Below are positions 26,528-35,797 of a stretch of DNA of 64,000 bases, piece by piece. Below the pieces are notes generated by a model. The model was not told where the DNA came from and did no database searches. It was given only the letters and a program-made list of their open reading frames with translations. Position 1 is the stretch's first letter. Each line of letters begins with the position of its first letter. This DNA is from Actinomycetes bacterium. Its GTDB lineage: Bacteria > Actinomycetota > Acidimicrobiia > Acidimicrobiales > RAAP-2. The stretch lies in NCBI GenBank assembly GCA_021791895.1, contig JAJYVS010000006.1, forward strand, positions 27,045 through 91,044. Direction: 5' to 3'. Both the position numbers and the translations under genes were made by a program.

Positions 26528-27355
26528 ATGAAGAGGTTCCTTCCCGTCGACCAGGTGGCCCGCGACGCCCGCTTCCGCTGGGTGAAGGACGCCGAGCGTG
26601 CCGAGGACCCGAGAGAGGGTGACCTCGGCAACGGCAACTACCAGCGGGCCGGCCGCTTCTCGACCGAGTCCGAAGACGCACCGGAGCGCACCCGTCGTCT
26701 CATGCACGGGATCTTCATGGGTGAGGTCCAGGCGCTGGAGGGGGCCGGACGAACCTGCTGGGACTTCGACACCGGGGAGCAGACCGACCAGGCCCCCTAC
26801 GCCTTGAAGCTGGACATGGCCAGGCAATGCTGGGACGAGTCCCGCCACGTCGAGATCTCGGTGAAGCTGTCGGACTGGATGGGCACCGAGATCGGCGAGT
26901 TCGGCGAGGGTCGCGGCCTGTACGAGGCGGCGTGCAACCGGGACCCCGCCTTACGGCTCACCGCGGTCAACCGGGGCATCGAGGGGTTGGCGATCGACGT
27001 GTTCGCCACGATGCGCAAGTTCGGGCTCGAGGCCGGGGACGCGGTGCTCTCGTTCTGCGAAGACTGGATGCTGGCCGACGAGGTCACCCACGTGAAGATG
27101 GGGTCGGACTGGCTGCGGCGTCTCACCGCCGAGGACCCCGAGCGCCGGGAGCGGGCCCTCGAGTTCCAGCGCCTGGTGGACAAGATCTTCAGCCGGGCCG
27201 GTCGTGGCGACAGCGCCGAGGACGCCCGCCGCTACCGCCGTCTGGCCGGCTTCACCGACGAGGACATCGACGAGGCCCACGACTTCTTGTCCCCGGAGGC
27301 CGAGCGTGCGTTCCGGCGAGAGATGACGGCAGACGCCCACGTCGCCCGAGCGTGA
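26528..27355 (+). CDS. ferritin-like (DUF455-like) protein
   Basis: Repeated EXXH-type sites DESRHVEIS and ADEVTHVKMGSDWLRRL; GGAAAGAGGGGG SD. Confidence 0.65.
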   Translation: MKRFLPVDQVARDARFRWVKDAERAEDPREGDLGNGNYQRAGRFSTESEDAPERTRRLMHGIFMGEVQALEGAGRTCWDFDTGEQTDQAPYALKLDMARQCWDESRHVEISVKLSDWMGTEIGEFGEGRGLYEAACNRDPALRLTAVNRGIEGLAIDVFATMRKFGLEAGDAVLSFCEDWMLADEVTHVKMGSDWLRRLTAEDPERRERALEFQRLVDKIFSRAGRGDSAEDARRYRRLAGFTDEDIDEAHDFLSPEAERAFRREMTADAHVARA

Positions 27356-27439
27356 TCGGCGCCGACCCGCGCGCCGTTCTTTTCGACCGGGTGGGGCTGG
27401 GCCAATAGACCCTGGGTGCGCCGGTCTCGGCGCTGGTGA

Positions 27440-28672
27440 TCAGGGGAAGGAGACCGGGAGCGACCGGGGTCCGCGGACCTGGCCCCCCGCCCAGGTCACC
27501 TCAGCACCCTCGACCGGCCGGAAGGTGGGGATCCTCGCCAGCCACTCTTCCAGGGCGACCTTGAGTTCCATCCTGGCGAGGTTGGAGCCTGCGCACCGAT
27601 GGATCCCCACGCCGAAGGCGACGTGGCGGTTGTGCTTCCGGTCCAAGACCACCTCGTCGGGGCGTTCGAACGCCTCGGGATCGCGATTGGCGGCCGGGAA
27701 GCTGAGGAGGACCTTGTCGCCCTCGCGCATCGGACAGCCCGAGAACTCGGTGTCCGACTTGACCTGCCTGGCCATCGTGACCGGGGAATAGGCGCGGAGC
27801 AGTTCCTCCACCGCCAGCGGCATCAGCATCGGCTCGTCGACCAACCGGGCGGCGTCCTCGGGGTGGTTGGCGAGGTGCCACAGGGAGGAGCCGATCCCGC
27901 TCCACGTGGTGTCGATCCCGGCGATGAGCACCAGGGCCACGATGCCGAGGACGATCCCCACGTCGATTGGCTCTCCGTCGTGGGTGGCACCGAGCAGCTC
28001 GCTGATCAGGTCGTCACCCGGCTCCACCTTGCGCTGCTCGACCTGCTCGAGCAGGTAGGACAGGAGCCCCATGGCCCCGGCCTGGGCGCGGTCGGTGTCG
28101 TCGCTGAACTCGAGGACGTCGCGCACCCAACCGGTGAAGGTGTCGGACATGTCCTCGGGCACGCCGAGGACCTTGGCGATGACCCGGACCGGGATCTGCT
28201 GGGCGTAGTCGGCGGCGGCGTCGGCGCTCCCTTCATCGATGAACTTGTCGATCAAGGACTGGCAGAGCGACCTGGTCATGGGCTCGTAGCTGGCAACCCG
28301 CTTGTGCGAGAACCAGGGCAGCAGGAGCCGACGGGTCCAGGTGTGCACCGGCGGATCGACCGAGATCGGCGGCAGCGGGATGTCCCCGAGGGCGGCGAGC
28401 TCGGGCGGGACACCGGACTCGTCGGGGGGCGCATCGGACCCGACGACGGCCACGTCGACCGAGCTGAATCGGTCGACGTCGTGGGCCACGGCCGTGACGT
28501 CGCCGTAGCGGGTGAGGAGCCACGCGCCGCCGTGACGGTCTGAGCGCGCCACCGGACAGGCCTCGCGCAGCAGGTCCCAGATGGGGAACGGCGTCTCGAT
28601 GTAGCCCTGGTCCAGGACGTCGAAGTCGCCCGCCCAGTCCTCGACCGGCGGCGTCCGTCGGGTCATCGCCAT
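27440..28672 (-). CDS. cytochrome P450
   Basis: AGIDTTWSGIGSSLWHL I-helix, ExxR in VEELLRAYSPV, heme loop AFGVGIHRCAGSNLARMEL. Confidence 0.95.
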   Translation of the reverse strand: MAMTRRTPPVEDWAGDFDVLDQGYIETPFPIWDLLREACPVARSDRHGGAWLLTRYGDVTAVAHDVDRFSSVDVAVVGSDAPPDESGVPPELAALGDIPLPPISVDPPVHTWTRRLLLPWFSHKRVASYEPMTRSLCQSLIDKFIDEGSADAAADYAQQIPVRVIAKVLGVPEDMSDTFTGWVRDVLEFSDDTDRAQAGAMGLLSYLLEQVEQRKVEPGDDLISELLGATHDGEPIDVGIVLGIVALVLIAGIDTTWSGIGSSLWHLANHPEDAARLVDEPMLMPLAVEELLRAYSPVTMARQVKSDTEFSGCPMREGDKVLLSFPAANRDPEAFERPDEVVLDRKHNRHVAFGVGIHRCAGSNLARMELKVALEEWLARIPTFRPVEGAEVTWAGGQVRGPRSLPVSFP

Positions 28673-28899
28673 CTGCCGTCCCCCTTCTGCGCTGGGCCCC
28701 CGGTCTTTGGGCCGATGGGTCCGGTCGCCATGGCGCCGTCGCCACCCCTGAGATCATGCACCGCCCACGCCGCCCTCGGCATCGGGGATGTCCCTCAGTG
28801 GACCCCCAGGGTAGCGGGGCGCCCCCCGGGGGGATTCCGTTCTGCGCTCGGTGCTCGACTCGGGGTACCCGGCCGCCCGGTCGGCGCCGTCCGACCAGC

Positions 28900-31800
28900 T
28901 CAGAGCACGAAGTACTTGGCCGCCGGGTGGGAGCAGATGATGGCGTCGGTCGTCTGCTCCGGCTCCAGCTGGAAGTGCTCGCTGACGCTCACCCCGATGC
29001 GGCCCCCGTCGAGCAGGTCGACGACCTTGGCGTTGTCGGCGAGGTCGGGGCAGGCGGGATAGCCCCACGAGTAGCGACCGCCCCGGTACTGCTGGCGGAA
29101 GAGCCCGGTCAGGGTGGGACCGTCCTCGTCGGCGAAGCCGAGCTCCTCGCGGACCCGCCGGTGCCAGTACTCGGCCAGCGCCTCGGTCATCTCGACGCCC
29201 AGGCCGTGGAGGAACAGGTAGCGCTGGTACTGGTCCGTCTGGAACAGCCGTGCCGTCTCCTCGGAGACCGCCTGCCCCATCGTCACCAGCTGGAAGCTGG
29301 CCCAGTCGGCCTCGCCCGAGGAGACGGGGCGGAAGAAGTCGGCGATGCACAGCCACGGCTCCTTGGCCTGACGGGGGAAGGAGAACCGGGCCAGTTCTTC
29401 GGCGCGGCCCTCGTCCTTGTAGAGCACCAGGTCGTCGCCGTCGGCGTTGGCGGGGAAGTGGCCCCAGACCACCTGGGGGACGAGGAGGTCCGCCTGCTTG
29501 GCCAGGTCCAGCTGGTCGCGCAGGACCGCCGAGACCCGCTCCTTGAACTCGGCGTCGGACTCCTGGCGGGCCTTGTCGGGGCGGAAGCCCCACTGGTTGC
29601 GGAACAAGGAGGTCAGGTTGAGGTACTCGGCGATGTCGTCGAGCGGGATGCCCTTGGCCACCCGGGCCCCGATGAAGGGCGGGGGGAAGAGCTTGTTGTC
29701 GGTGGCGACGGCCGGCGAGCGGTCGGGCGCGTCGTCCGGACGGACCTTCACCGACAACCCGGAGCGGGCCGGCACGTTGCGTTCCGAGACCACTCGCCCG
29801 AAGTCCGCGTCGTCCGCGCCGGCCTTGATCTCCATCAGCCGGTCCATCGTCCGCAGGCCCTCGAAAGCGTCGCGTCCGTAGAAGACCCGGCCCTGGTACA
29901 CGGTGCGCAGGTCGCGCTCGACGTAGGTGCGGGTGAGCGCGGCCCCGCCGAGCAGCACGGGGATCGTCGAGAGCTTGCGGTCGTTCAGCTCCTCGAGGTT
30001 GTCCCGCATGATCAGGGTCGACTTGACCAGGAGGCCGCTCATGCCGATGGCGTCGGCCCCCCGTTCCTCGGCCGCCGCGATCATCTCGCCGATGCCCACC
30101 TTGATGCCCAGGTTGACCACGTCGTAGCCGTTGTTGGTGAAGATGATGTCGACCAGGTTCTTGCCGATGTCGTGCACGTCGCCCTTCACCGTCGCGAGCA
30201 CGATCGTCCCCTTGCCGCTCTGGTCGGTGCGGGCCATGTGGGGCTCGAGGTAGGCGACGGCCATCTTCATGGTCTCGGCCGAGGAGAGGACGAAGGGGAG
30301 CTGCATCTCCCCGGAGGCGAAGAGATCGCCCACCGTGCGCATCCCGGCCAATAAGAAGTTGTTGATGATTGAGAGGGCTTCGAAGCCGCCGTCGAGCGCG
30401 GTGTCGAGGTCCGCCTCGAGGCCGGTCCGGTTGCCGTCGACGATGCGCTGCTCGAGGCGCTGTTCGACCGGCCAGTCCAGGTGCTCGTCCCTCGGTCCCG
30501 AGGAGACCGAGACCCCTTCGAAGAGGGCCAGGAGCTCCTGGAGGGGGTCGTAGTCGGCGCGTCGGCGGTCGTAGACGAGGTCCAGGCACACCTCCTTGGC
30601 CCGGTCGTCGATCTTGGCCAAAGGCAGGATCTTGGAGGGTTGCACGATGGCGGCGTCCAGGCCGGCCTCGACGCACTCGTGCAGGAACACCGAGTTCAGC
30701 ACCTGTCTGGCGGCCGGGTTGAGGCCGAAGGAGACGTTGGAGAGCCCGAGGATGGTCGACACCCCGGGCAGCTCGGCCTTGATGCGCCGGATGCCCTCGA
30801 TGGTCTCGAGCCCGTCGCGGCGGCTCTCGGCCATGCCGGTCGAGAGGGGCAGGGCCAAGGGGTCGAAGAAGAGGTCCTCGGGCTCGAGCCCGTAGCGCTC
30901 AAGCGCGATGGACGCGATCTGGCTGGCCGCCCGCAGCTTCCACTCCGCCGTCCGGGCCTGGCCCTCGGCGTCGATGCACGTGCACACCACGGCTGCGCCG
31001 TAGGTGCGGGCCAGCCGCAGGAAGGTGTCGAGCCGGGTGCCGTCCCCGTCGCCCTCCTCCAGATTGACCGAGTTGAGGACGGGCCGGCCCCCCAGCCAGC
31101 GCAGCGCGGTCTCGGCGACCGGGCCCTCGGTCGTGTCCACCATGACCGGCACGCTCGACTGGGTGGCGAGTCGGCTGGCGAGCTGCTCCATGTCGGCGAC
31201 GCCGTCGGCACCGGTGTAGTCGGCGCACAGGTCGATCAGGTGCGCGCCCTCCTTCACCTGGTCCCGGGCGATCGCCACGCAGGTGTCCCAATCGCCCGAG
31301 AGCATGGCCTCCCGGAATTGCCGGGAACCGGTGGCGTTGGCCCGCTCGCCGACGACGAGGAACGAGGTGTCCTGGCGGAACGGCGTGGCCGAGTAGATCG
31401 AGGCGGCCGCCGGCTCGGGGTCGGGGTGCCGGCGAGCCGGCACGGCGTCGGCGCAGGCCGCCACCACCGCGGCCAGGTGGGCCGGGGTGGTGCCGCAGCA
31501 GCCCCCGACGGCGCTGACGCCGAACTCGGTGATGAAGCGGTGGTGGTACTCGGCCAGCTCCTCGGGCTTGAGGTCGTAGTGCATGGCCCCGTCGACCACG
31601 CTCGGGAGCCCGGCGTTGGGCTGGACGGCGATCGGGACGGTCGAGTTGGCCGACAGGTGGCGGATGGCCTCGCCCATTTCGGCCGGACCGGTCGCGCAGT
31701 TGAGGCCGACGGCGTCGACCCGCATCGCCTCCAAGGTGGTGAGGGCGGCCGCGATCTCGGTGCCCGGCAGCATCCGCCCGGTCAGCTCGATCGTGACCTG

Positions 31801-32409
31801 GACCTGGATGGGGACCTGGGTGCCACGGGCCACCATCGCCGCCCGCGCACCGTTGATCGCGGCCTTCGCCCCGAGCAGGTCGTAGACCGTCTCGATCAGC
31901 AGCAGGTCGACGCCGCCCTCGAGGAGACCGAGTGCCTGCTCCTCGTAGGCGTCCCGCAGGTCGGCATAGGAGATCTGGCCGAGGGTGGCGAACTTCGTCC
32001 CCGGGCCCATGCTCCCGGCCACCCAGATCGGCCGCCGCGGCGTCTCGTAGTCCTTTGCCACCGCCTTGGCCAGCTCGGCCGCGGCCCGGTTGATCTCCCT
32101 CGCCCGCTCGGCGATGCCGTACTCGGCCAGGACCACAGAGAACGCGCCGAAGGTGTTGGTCTCGATGGCGTCCACCCCGACGTCGAGGAACGAGCGGTGC
32201 AGTCGCTCGACGATCTCGGGAGCGGAGAGGGACAGGATCTCGAAGCAGCCCTCGAGGTGGGGGTCGCCGAAGACGTCGGCGTCCAGCCCGAGCGCCTGGA
32301 AGCTGGTGCCCGCCGGGCCGTCGAAGATCACCACCCGCTCGCGCAGCGCACGCAGGTAGCTCGAGGAGGCCGCGTCGAGGCGGCCCAGAAGCTGGCCGAC
32401 GGAGGTCAT
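28900..32409 (-). CDS. metH: cobalamin-dependent methionine synthase
   Basis: 1169 aa with Hcy-binding (VGGCCGTTPAHL), pterin, B12-binding (VKGDVHDIGKNLVDIIFTNNGYDVVNLG) and activation domains (FSWGYPACPDLADNAKV). Confidence 0.95.
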   Translation of the reverse strand: MTSVGQLLGRLDAASSSYLRALRERVVIFDGPAGTSFQALGLDADVFGDPHLEGCFEILSLSAPEIVERLHRSFLDVGVDAIETNTFGAFSVVLAEYGIAERAREINRAAAELAKAVAKDYETPRRPIWVAGSMGPGTKFATLGQISYADLRDAYEEQALGLLEGGVDLLLIETVYDLLGAKAAINGARAAMVARGTQVPIQVQVTIELTGRMLPGTEIAAALTTLEAMRVDAVGLNCATGPAEMGEAIRHLSANSTVPIAVQPNAGLPSVVDGAMHYDLKPEELAEYHHRFITEFGVSAVGGCCGTTPAHLAAVVAACADAVPARRHPDPEPAAASIYSATPFRQDTSFLVVGERANATGSRQFREAMLSGDWDTCVAIARDQVKEGAHLIDLCADYTGADGVADMEQLASRLATQSSVPVMVDTTEGPVAETALRWLGGRPVLNSVNLEEGDGDGTRLDTFLRLARTYGAAVVCTCIDAEGQARTAEWKLRAASQIASIALERYGLEPEDLFFDPLALPLSTGMAESRRDGLETIEGIRRIKAELPGVSTILGLSNVSFGLNPAARQVLNSVFLHECVEAGLDAAIVQPSKILPLAKIDDRAKEVCLDLVYDRRRADYDPLQELLALFEGVSVSSGPRDEHLDWPVEQRLEQRIVDGNRTGLEADLDTALDGGFEALSIINNFLLAGMRTVGDLFASGEMQLPFVLSSAETMKMAVAYLEPHMARTDQSGKGTIVLATVKGDVHDIGKNLVDIIFTNNGYDVVNLGIKVGIGEMIAAAEERGADAIGMSGLLVKSTLIMRDNLEELNDRKLSTIPVLLGGAALTRTYVERDLRTVYQGRVFYGRDAFEGLRTMDRLMEIKAGADDADFGRVVSERNVPARSGLSVKVRPDDAPDRSPAVATDNKLFPPPFIGARVAKGIPLDDIAEYLNLTSLFRNQWGFRPDKARQESDAEFKERVSAVLRDQLDLAKQADLLVPQVVWGHFPANADGDDLVLYKDEGRAEELARFSFPRQAKEPWLCIADFFRPVSSGEADWASFQLVTMGQAVSEETARLFQTDQYQRYLFLHGLGVEMTEALAEYWHRRVREELGFADEDGPTLTGLFRQQYRGGRYSWGYPACPDLADNAKVVDLLDGGRIGVSVSEHFQLEPEQTTDAIICSHPAAKYFVL

Positions 32410-32451
32410 GGGCCTCCCAGGGTACTGGGCCCCCCGGTAGCATCCGCGACG

Positions 32452-33012
32452 ATGCCCATTTACACGCGCAAGGGCGACGACGGCACGACCGGGCTGCTCT
32501 TCGGCGGCCGGGTCCCGAAGGACTCCTCGCGCATCGAGACCAACGGTGCCGTCGACGAGGCGCAGGCGGCGATGGGGATGGCCCGGGCGGAGGCAGCTCC
32601 CGGCTCCGAGCTCGACGGGCTCCTGGTCCTCTTAGAGCACGACCTCTACGTGCTGATGGCCGAGGTGGCCACGGCCGATGAGAACCGTCACAAGCTGGTT
32701 GCCGGAACCTCCCTCGTGACCGCGGCCATGGTGGAGGAGCTCGAGCGGCGGATCGACGAGCTCACGGCGCGCGCCGCCATGCCCGCCGAGTTCGTGATCC
32801 CCGGGGCCAATCGTCGGTCGGCCGCTCTGGACCTCGCCCGGACGGCCGTCCGTCGGGCCGAGCGGGTCGCGCTCGGCCACGCCGTCGCCGGCTCGTTGGT
32901 CACCACGTACCTCAACCGGCTCTCCGACCTCCTCTGGACGATGGCCCGGTGGCAGGAGGGCGACGAGCACCCGGCAGCACGGCGGGCCGGCAAGACAGGA
33001 GAGCGGTCGTGA
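32452..33012 (+). CDS. PduO-type cob(I)alamin adenosyltransferase
   Basis: MPIYTRKGDDGTTGLLFGGRVPKDS, VIPGANRRSAALDLARTAVRRAER. Confidence 0.93.
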   Translation: MPIYTRKGDDGTTGLLFGGRVPKDSSRIETNGAVDEAQAAMGMARAEAAPGSELDGLLVLLEHDLYVLMAEVATADENRHKLVAGTSLVTAAMVEELERRIDELTARAAMPAEFVIPGANRRSAALDLARTAVRRAERVALGHAVAGSLVTTYLNRLSDLLWTMARWQEGDEHPAARRAGKTGERS

Positions 33013-34514
33013 CCCTGGTGATTGAGGTCCTCGGGGCGTCCCTGGCGCCCGAGGGCGGTCCGATCGGGCTGTTCGCGCTGGCGCCGGAGGGCGAGGGCAC
33101 ATCGAGCGTCCAGACCGGCCCGTCGGCGGAACAGGTGGACCCGGGGCTCCCTGCCCAGCTCGACGCCGCCGAGTGCGCCCGGGAGGGGTTCGCGGCCAAG
33201 GTCGGCCAGGTTCTGCGGGTCTCCGTCTCGCCGGGGCGGCGGGCCCACGTCGTCGGCCTCGGCGAGCCCGACCGGCTCGAGCCCGACCGCTATCGGCGCG
33301 CCGCGGCCGCCTTCGTGCGCTCGGCCGGGCAGGGGGGCGAGGCCACCATGATCGTGCCGTCGGGGGCCCCGGGGGCGGCGCTAGCCGAAGGTGCGATGCT
33401 CGCCACCTACCGGTTCGATCCTTACCGCAGCCAACCTCCCCCCGGACCGCTCGAACGGCTGGTCCTGGTGCCGGCCTCGCCCGAGGACGAGGCGGCGCTG
33501 CGCGACGAGGTGGCGCTCGGGGTGGCCCGGGCCGACGCCGTGGCGTTCGCCCGCGACCTGGTCAACACGCCACCGAGCGACCTCGATCCGAGCGAGTTCG
33601 CCGACCGGGTGGCCGAACGTCTGGCCGGTCGGGCACGCACGAGCGTCGAGATCTGGGATCGTGACCGCATCGTGTCCGAGCGCCTGGGCGGCCTGTTGGC
33701 GGTCGCCCGCGGCTCCTCGGAGCCGCCGCGTCTCGTCCTGGCCAGCTACGAACCGGCGTCGCTCCCCGAGGGCGGAGCCGGGCCCCACGTCGTGCTGGTG
33801 GGGAAGGGGATCACCTTCGACTCCGGCGGGCTGTCGCTCAAGACGCCCGAGGGCATGACGACGATGAAGACCGACATGAGTGGCGCGGCGGCGGTCATGG
33901 CGGCGCTGTCGGCCTGCGCCGAGCTGTCGGTCGGCGTCCGGGTCACGGCCATCGCCATGGTGACCGAGAACATGCCCGGCCCGAGCGCGCTCAAGCCCGG
34001 CGACGTGTTCCGGGCCCGCAACGGCAAGACCATCGAGGTCCTGAACACCGACGCCGAGGGGCGGTTGGTACTGGCCGACGGGTTGTCGTTGGCGTCCGAG
34101 CTCGAACCCGACGCGATCGTCGACGTGGCGACGCTGACCGGTGCCCAGGTGGTCGCCCTCGGCCGCTCCATCGGGGCGCTGTTCGGCAACGACCCCCCAC
34201 TGACCGAGGCGCTGCGCGAGGCCGGCCGGCGTGCCGGTGAGCCCCTATGGCCGATGCCGCTTCCCGAGGAGTACGCCGAGCACATCGACTCGGACGTCGC
34301 CGACATGAAGAACACCGGCCGCACCGGCGAAGCCGGCTCCATCGCCGCCGCCATGCTCCTGTCCCGGTTCGTCGGCGAGGGGCCGTGGGCGCACCTCGAC
34401 ATCGCCGGCCCGGCGCGTTCGGCCGAGTCGTCGGGCTACCTCACCAAGGGCGGCACGGGTTTCGGGGTCCGGACCCTGCTTGAGTACCTCCAGGAGCTTT
34501 CCGCCGGCCGTTGA
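33009..34514 (+). CDS. pepA: leucyl aminopeptidase
   Basis: VGKGITFDSGGLSLKTPEGMTTMKTDMSGAAAV, NTDAEGRLVLADGL, ADMKNTGRTGEAGSIAAAMLLSRFV. Confidence 0.93.
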   Translation: MTLVIEVLGASLAPEGGPIGLFALAPEGEGTSSVQTGPSAEQVDPGLPAQLDAAECAREGFAAKVGQVLRVSVSPGRRAHVVGLGEPDRLEPDRYRRAAAAFVRSAGQGGEATMIVPSGAPGAALAEGAMLATYRFDPYRSQPPPGPLERLVLVPASPEDEAALRDEVALGVARADAVAFARDLVNTPPSDLDPSEFADRVAERLAGRARTSVEIWDRDRIVSERLGGLLAVARGSSEPPRLVLASYEPASLPEGGAGPHVVLVGKGITFDSGGLSLKTPEGMTTMKTDMSGAAAVMAALSACAELSVGVRVTAIAMVTENMPGPSALKPGDVFRARNGKTIEVLNTDAEGRLVLADGLSLASELEPDAIVDVATLTGAQVVALGRSIGALFGNDPPLTEALREAGRRAGEPLWPMPLPEEYAEHIDSDVADMKNTGRTGEAGSIAAAMLLSRFVGEGPWAHLDIAGPARSAESSGYLTKGGTGFGVRTLLEYLQELSAGR

Positions 34515-34677
34515 GGGCTGCGGGTCGCCGCTCGGACGCCGCAGAAGCGACCGTCGCCGAACCCAGTCTCGAGGTGGCCACCGGCCGGTGCCTCTGGTCT
34601 GGACATTTGACAAGGCGGTCGAACACATGTTCGCTACCTGGCACCGGGGCACTCCAGCCCCCGCGAAAGGAGTGGAC

Positions 34678-34908
34678 GTGGGGAAGATGCGCATTCTGGA
34701 CACCAGCGGAGACACGGTCATCGCGTGGGAAATCGACAACGACATCTCGGTGAGGGAGGCCGAGGCGGTCTTCCGGCGCCAACTGCTCGCTCGCCAGTTC
34801 GCCTTTGCCCGGCGGTCGGGAGGGACCGCCGAAGAAGCGGAACGTATCGTCTCGTTCGATCCGAGGGCAGATGAAATCCTCTGGGTGCGTCCCATCCAGG
34901 GTGGGTAG
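34678..34908 (+). CDS. small conserved-looking hypothetical protein (cassette ORF 1)
   Basis: VGKMRILDTSGDTVIAWEIDNDISVREAEAVFRRQLLARQFAFARR...IVSFDPRADEILWVRPIQGG; GTG start with AAAGGAG SD. Confidence 0.65.
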   Translation: MGKMRILDTSGDTVIAWEIDNDISVREAEAVFRRQLLARQFAFARRSGGTAEEAERIVSFDPRADEILWVRPIQGG

Positions 34909-35403
34909 TTGGCCGAGTACGAGATCGTCGAAGTACTCGCTGACGGCAGAAGGACGCTTCGGTTCGCCACCGGGCCGCTCGCCGGTCGGATGGTCGTCGC
35001 CTATCCAGCGTCGGAGCTGCACCGACTGCCGCCGACGCCCCGGCCACTTCCTCGTCAACGGACGGAGTCGGCTGACGCCCGCGCCGCGCAACTCCTCAGG
35101 TCCTTGTTGCGACCCGATCAACGGACCGAATGGGTGAGTCGGCATCGATTCACGGTCGCCACGCCGTTCGGGGAAGTGGAGTTCGGCAAGCTGTTGGATA
35201 TCGGGTTCTGGCCACCGACCGGCGAGGAGCTCCGACTTTGCGTGGTTCCAACAGGTGCGGAGCTGCCGATTGCCGACATCTGGACGAACCTGCTCCTTGC
35301 GCTGAAGGCGGATCCCAGATGGTTCTTCACGGTCGCCAACTGGCGCCGCCCCGGTGGTCAGTGGCACCTCGGTCCGGTGCCCGGGTTCGAACGGCGGACC
35401 TGA
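34909..35403 (+). CDS. hypothetical protein (cassette ORF 2)
   Basis: TTG start directly abutting the ORF 1 stop; AEYEIVEVLADGRRTLRFATGPLAGRMVVAYP... Confidence 0.65.
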   Translation: MAEYEIVEVLADGRRTLRFATGPLAGRMVVAYPASELHRLPPTPRPLPRQRTESADARAAQLLRSLLRPDQRTEWVSRHRFTVATPFGEVEFGKLLDIGFWPPTGEELRLCVVPTGAELPIADIWTNLLLALKADPRWFFTVANWRRPGGQWHLGPVPGFERRT

Positions 35404-35411
35404 GGTTGGAA

Positions 35412-35558
35412 ATGGCGATCGCCGGGACCGGGCATGTGTCGGATCGTCCGGGGGGCGGCGAGGTCCGAGGCGCTGATGGGGAGGCGAATCGTGGCTCCGG
35501 GCGCGAGCAGAATCGGCAGGGCCAGCTAGCGCGGGCCATCGTCGGCGCGATGCGGTGA
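35412..35558 (+). CDS. possible small ORF (cassette ORF 3)
   Basis: ATG 9 nt after the preceding stop; 48 aa; overlaps the next ORF in a GTGA arrangement. Confidence 0.35.
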   Translation: MAIAGTGHVSDRPGGGEVRGADGEANRGSGREQNRQGQLARAIVGAMR

Positions 35559-35797
35559 ACGAGGAACGGTCCGACCGGTTCCGCGTGCCCCGTCCTCTCG
35601 AGCTCCCTCACCGTCTGAGGGTGCGCCGATCGCCCACCGCCGGGGGAACGAGCACCCTGGCGCCGGCGGCTCCGGTCAGAAGGCGGAACGTCGCGGCCGA
35701 TGCTGGAGGCGACGTCCGGCGCTACGGTGAGCGCCGAGCAGGGGGGGGAGCGAGGTGCGAGGCGGTTCGCGATCCGATACGTCGCCGCTCGGCGTAG
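35555..35797 (+). CDS. possible small Arg-rich ORF (cassette ORF 4)
   Basis: GTG start overlapping the previous stop by 4 nt; 80 aa. Confidence 0.35.
   Translation: MNEERSDRFRVPRPLELPHRLRVRRSPTAGGTSTLAPAAPVRRRNVAADAGGDVRRYGERRAGGGARCEAVRDPIRRRSA

Noticed and set aside
30481-32451. Long forward ORF antisense to metH (part of the 843-aa ORF)
   Set aside because: GC-rich antisense shadow; only its last 187 codons (from 32452) are real, the PduO adenosyltransferase.
35739-35747. G-tract upstream of cassette ORF 5 as a phase-variation switch
   Set aside because: Could equally serve as an SD-like region; G runs of this length recur in this GC-rich sequence (for example at the end of sufD), and no variation data.
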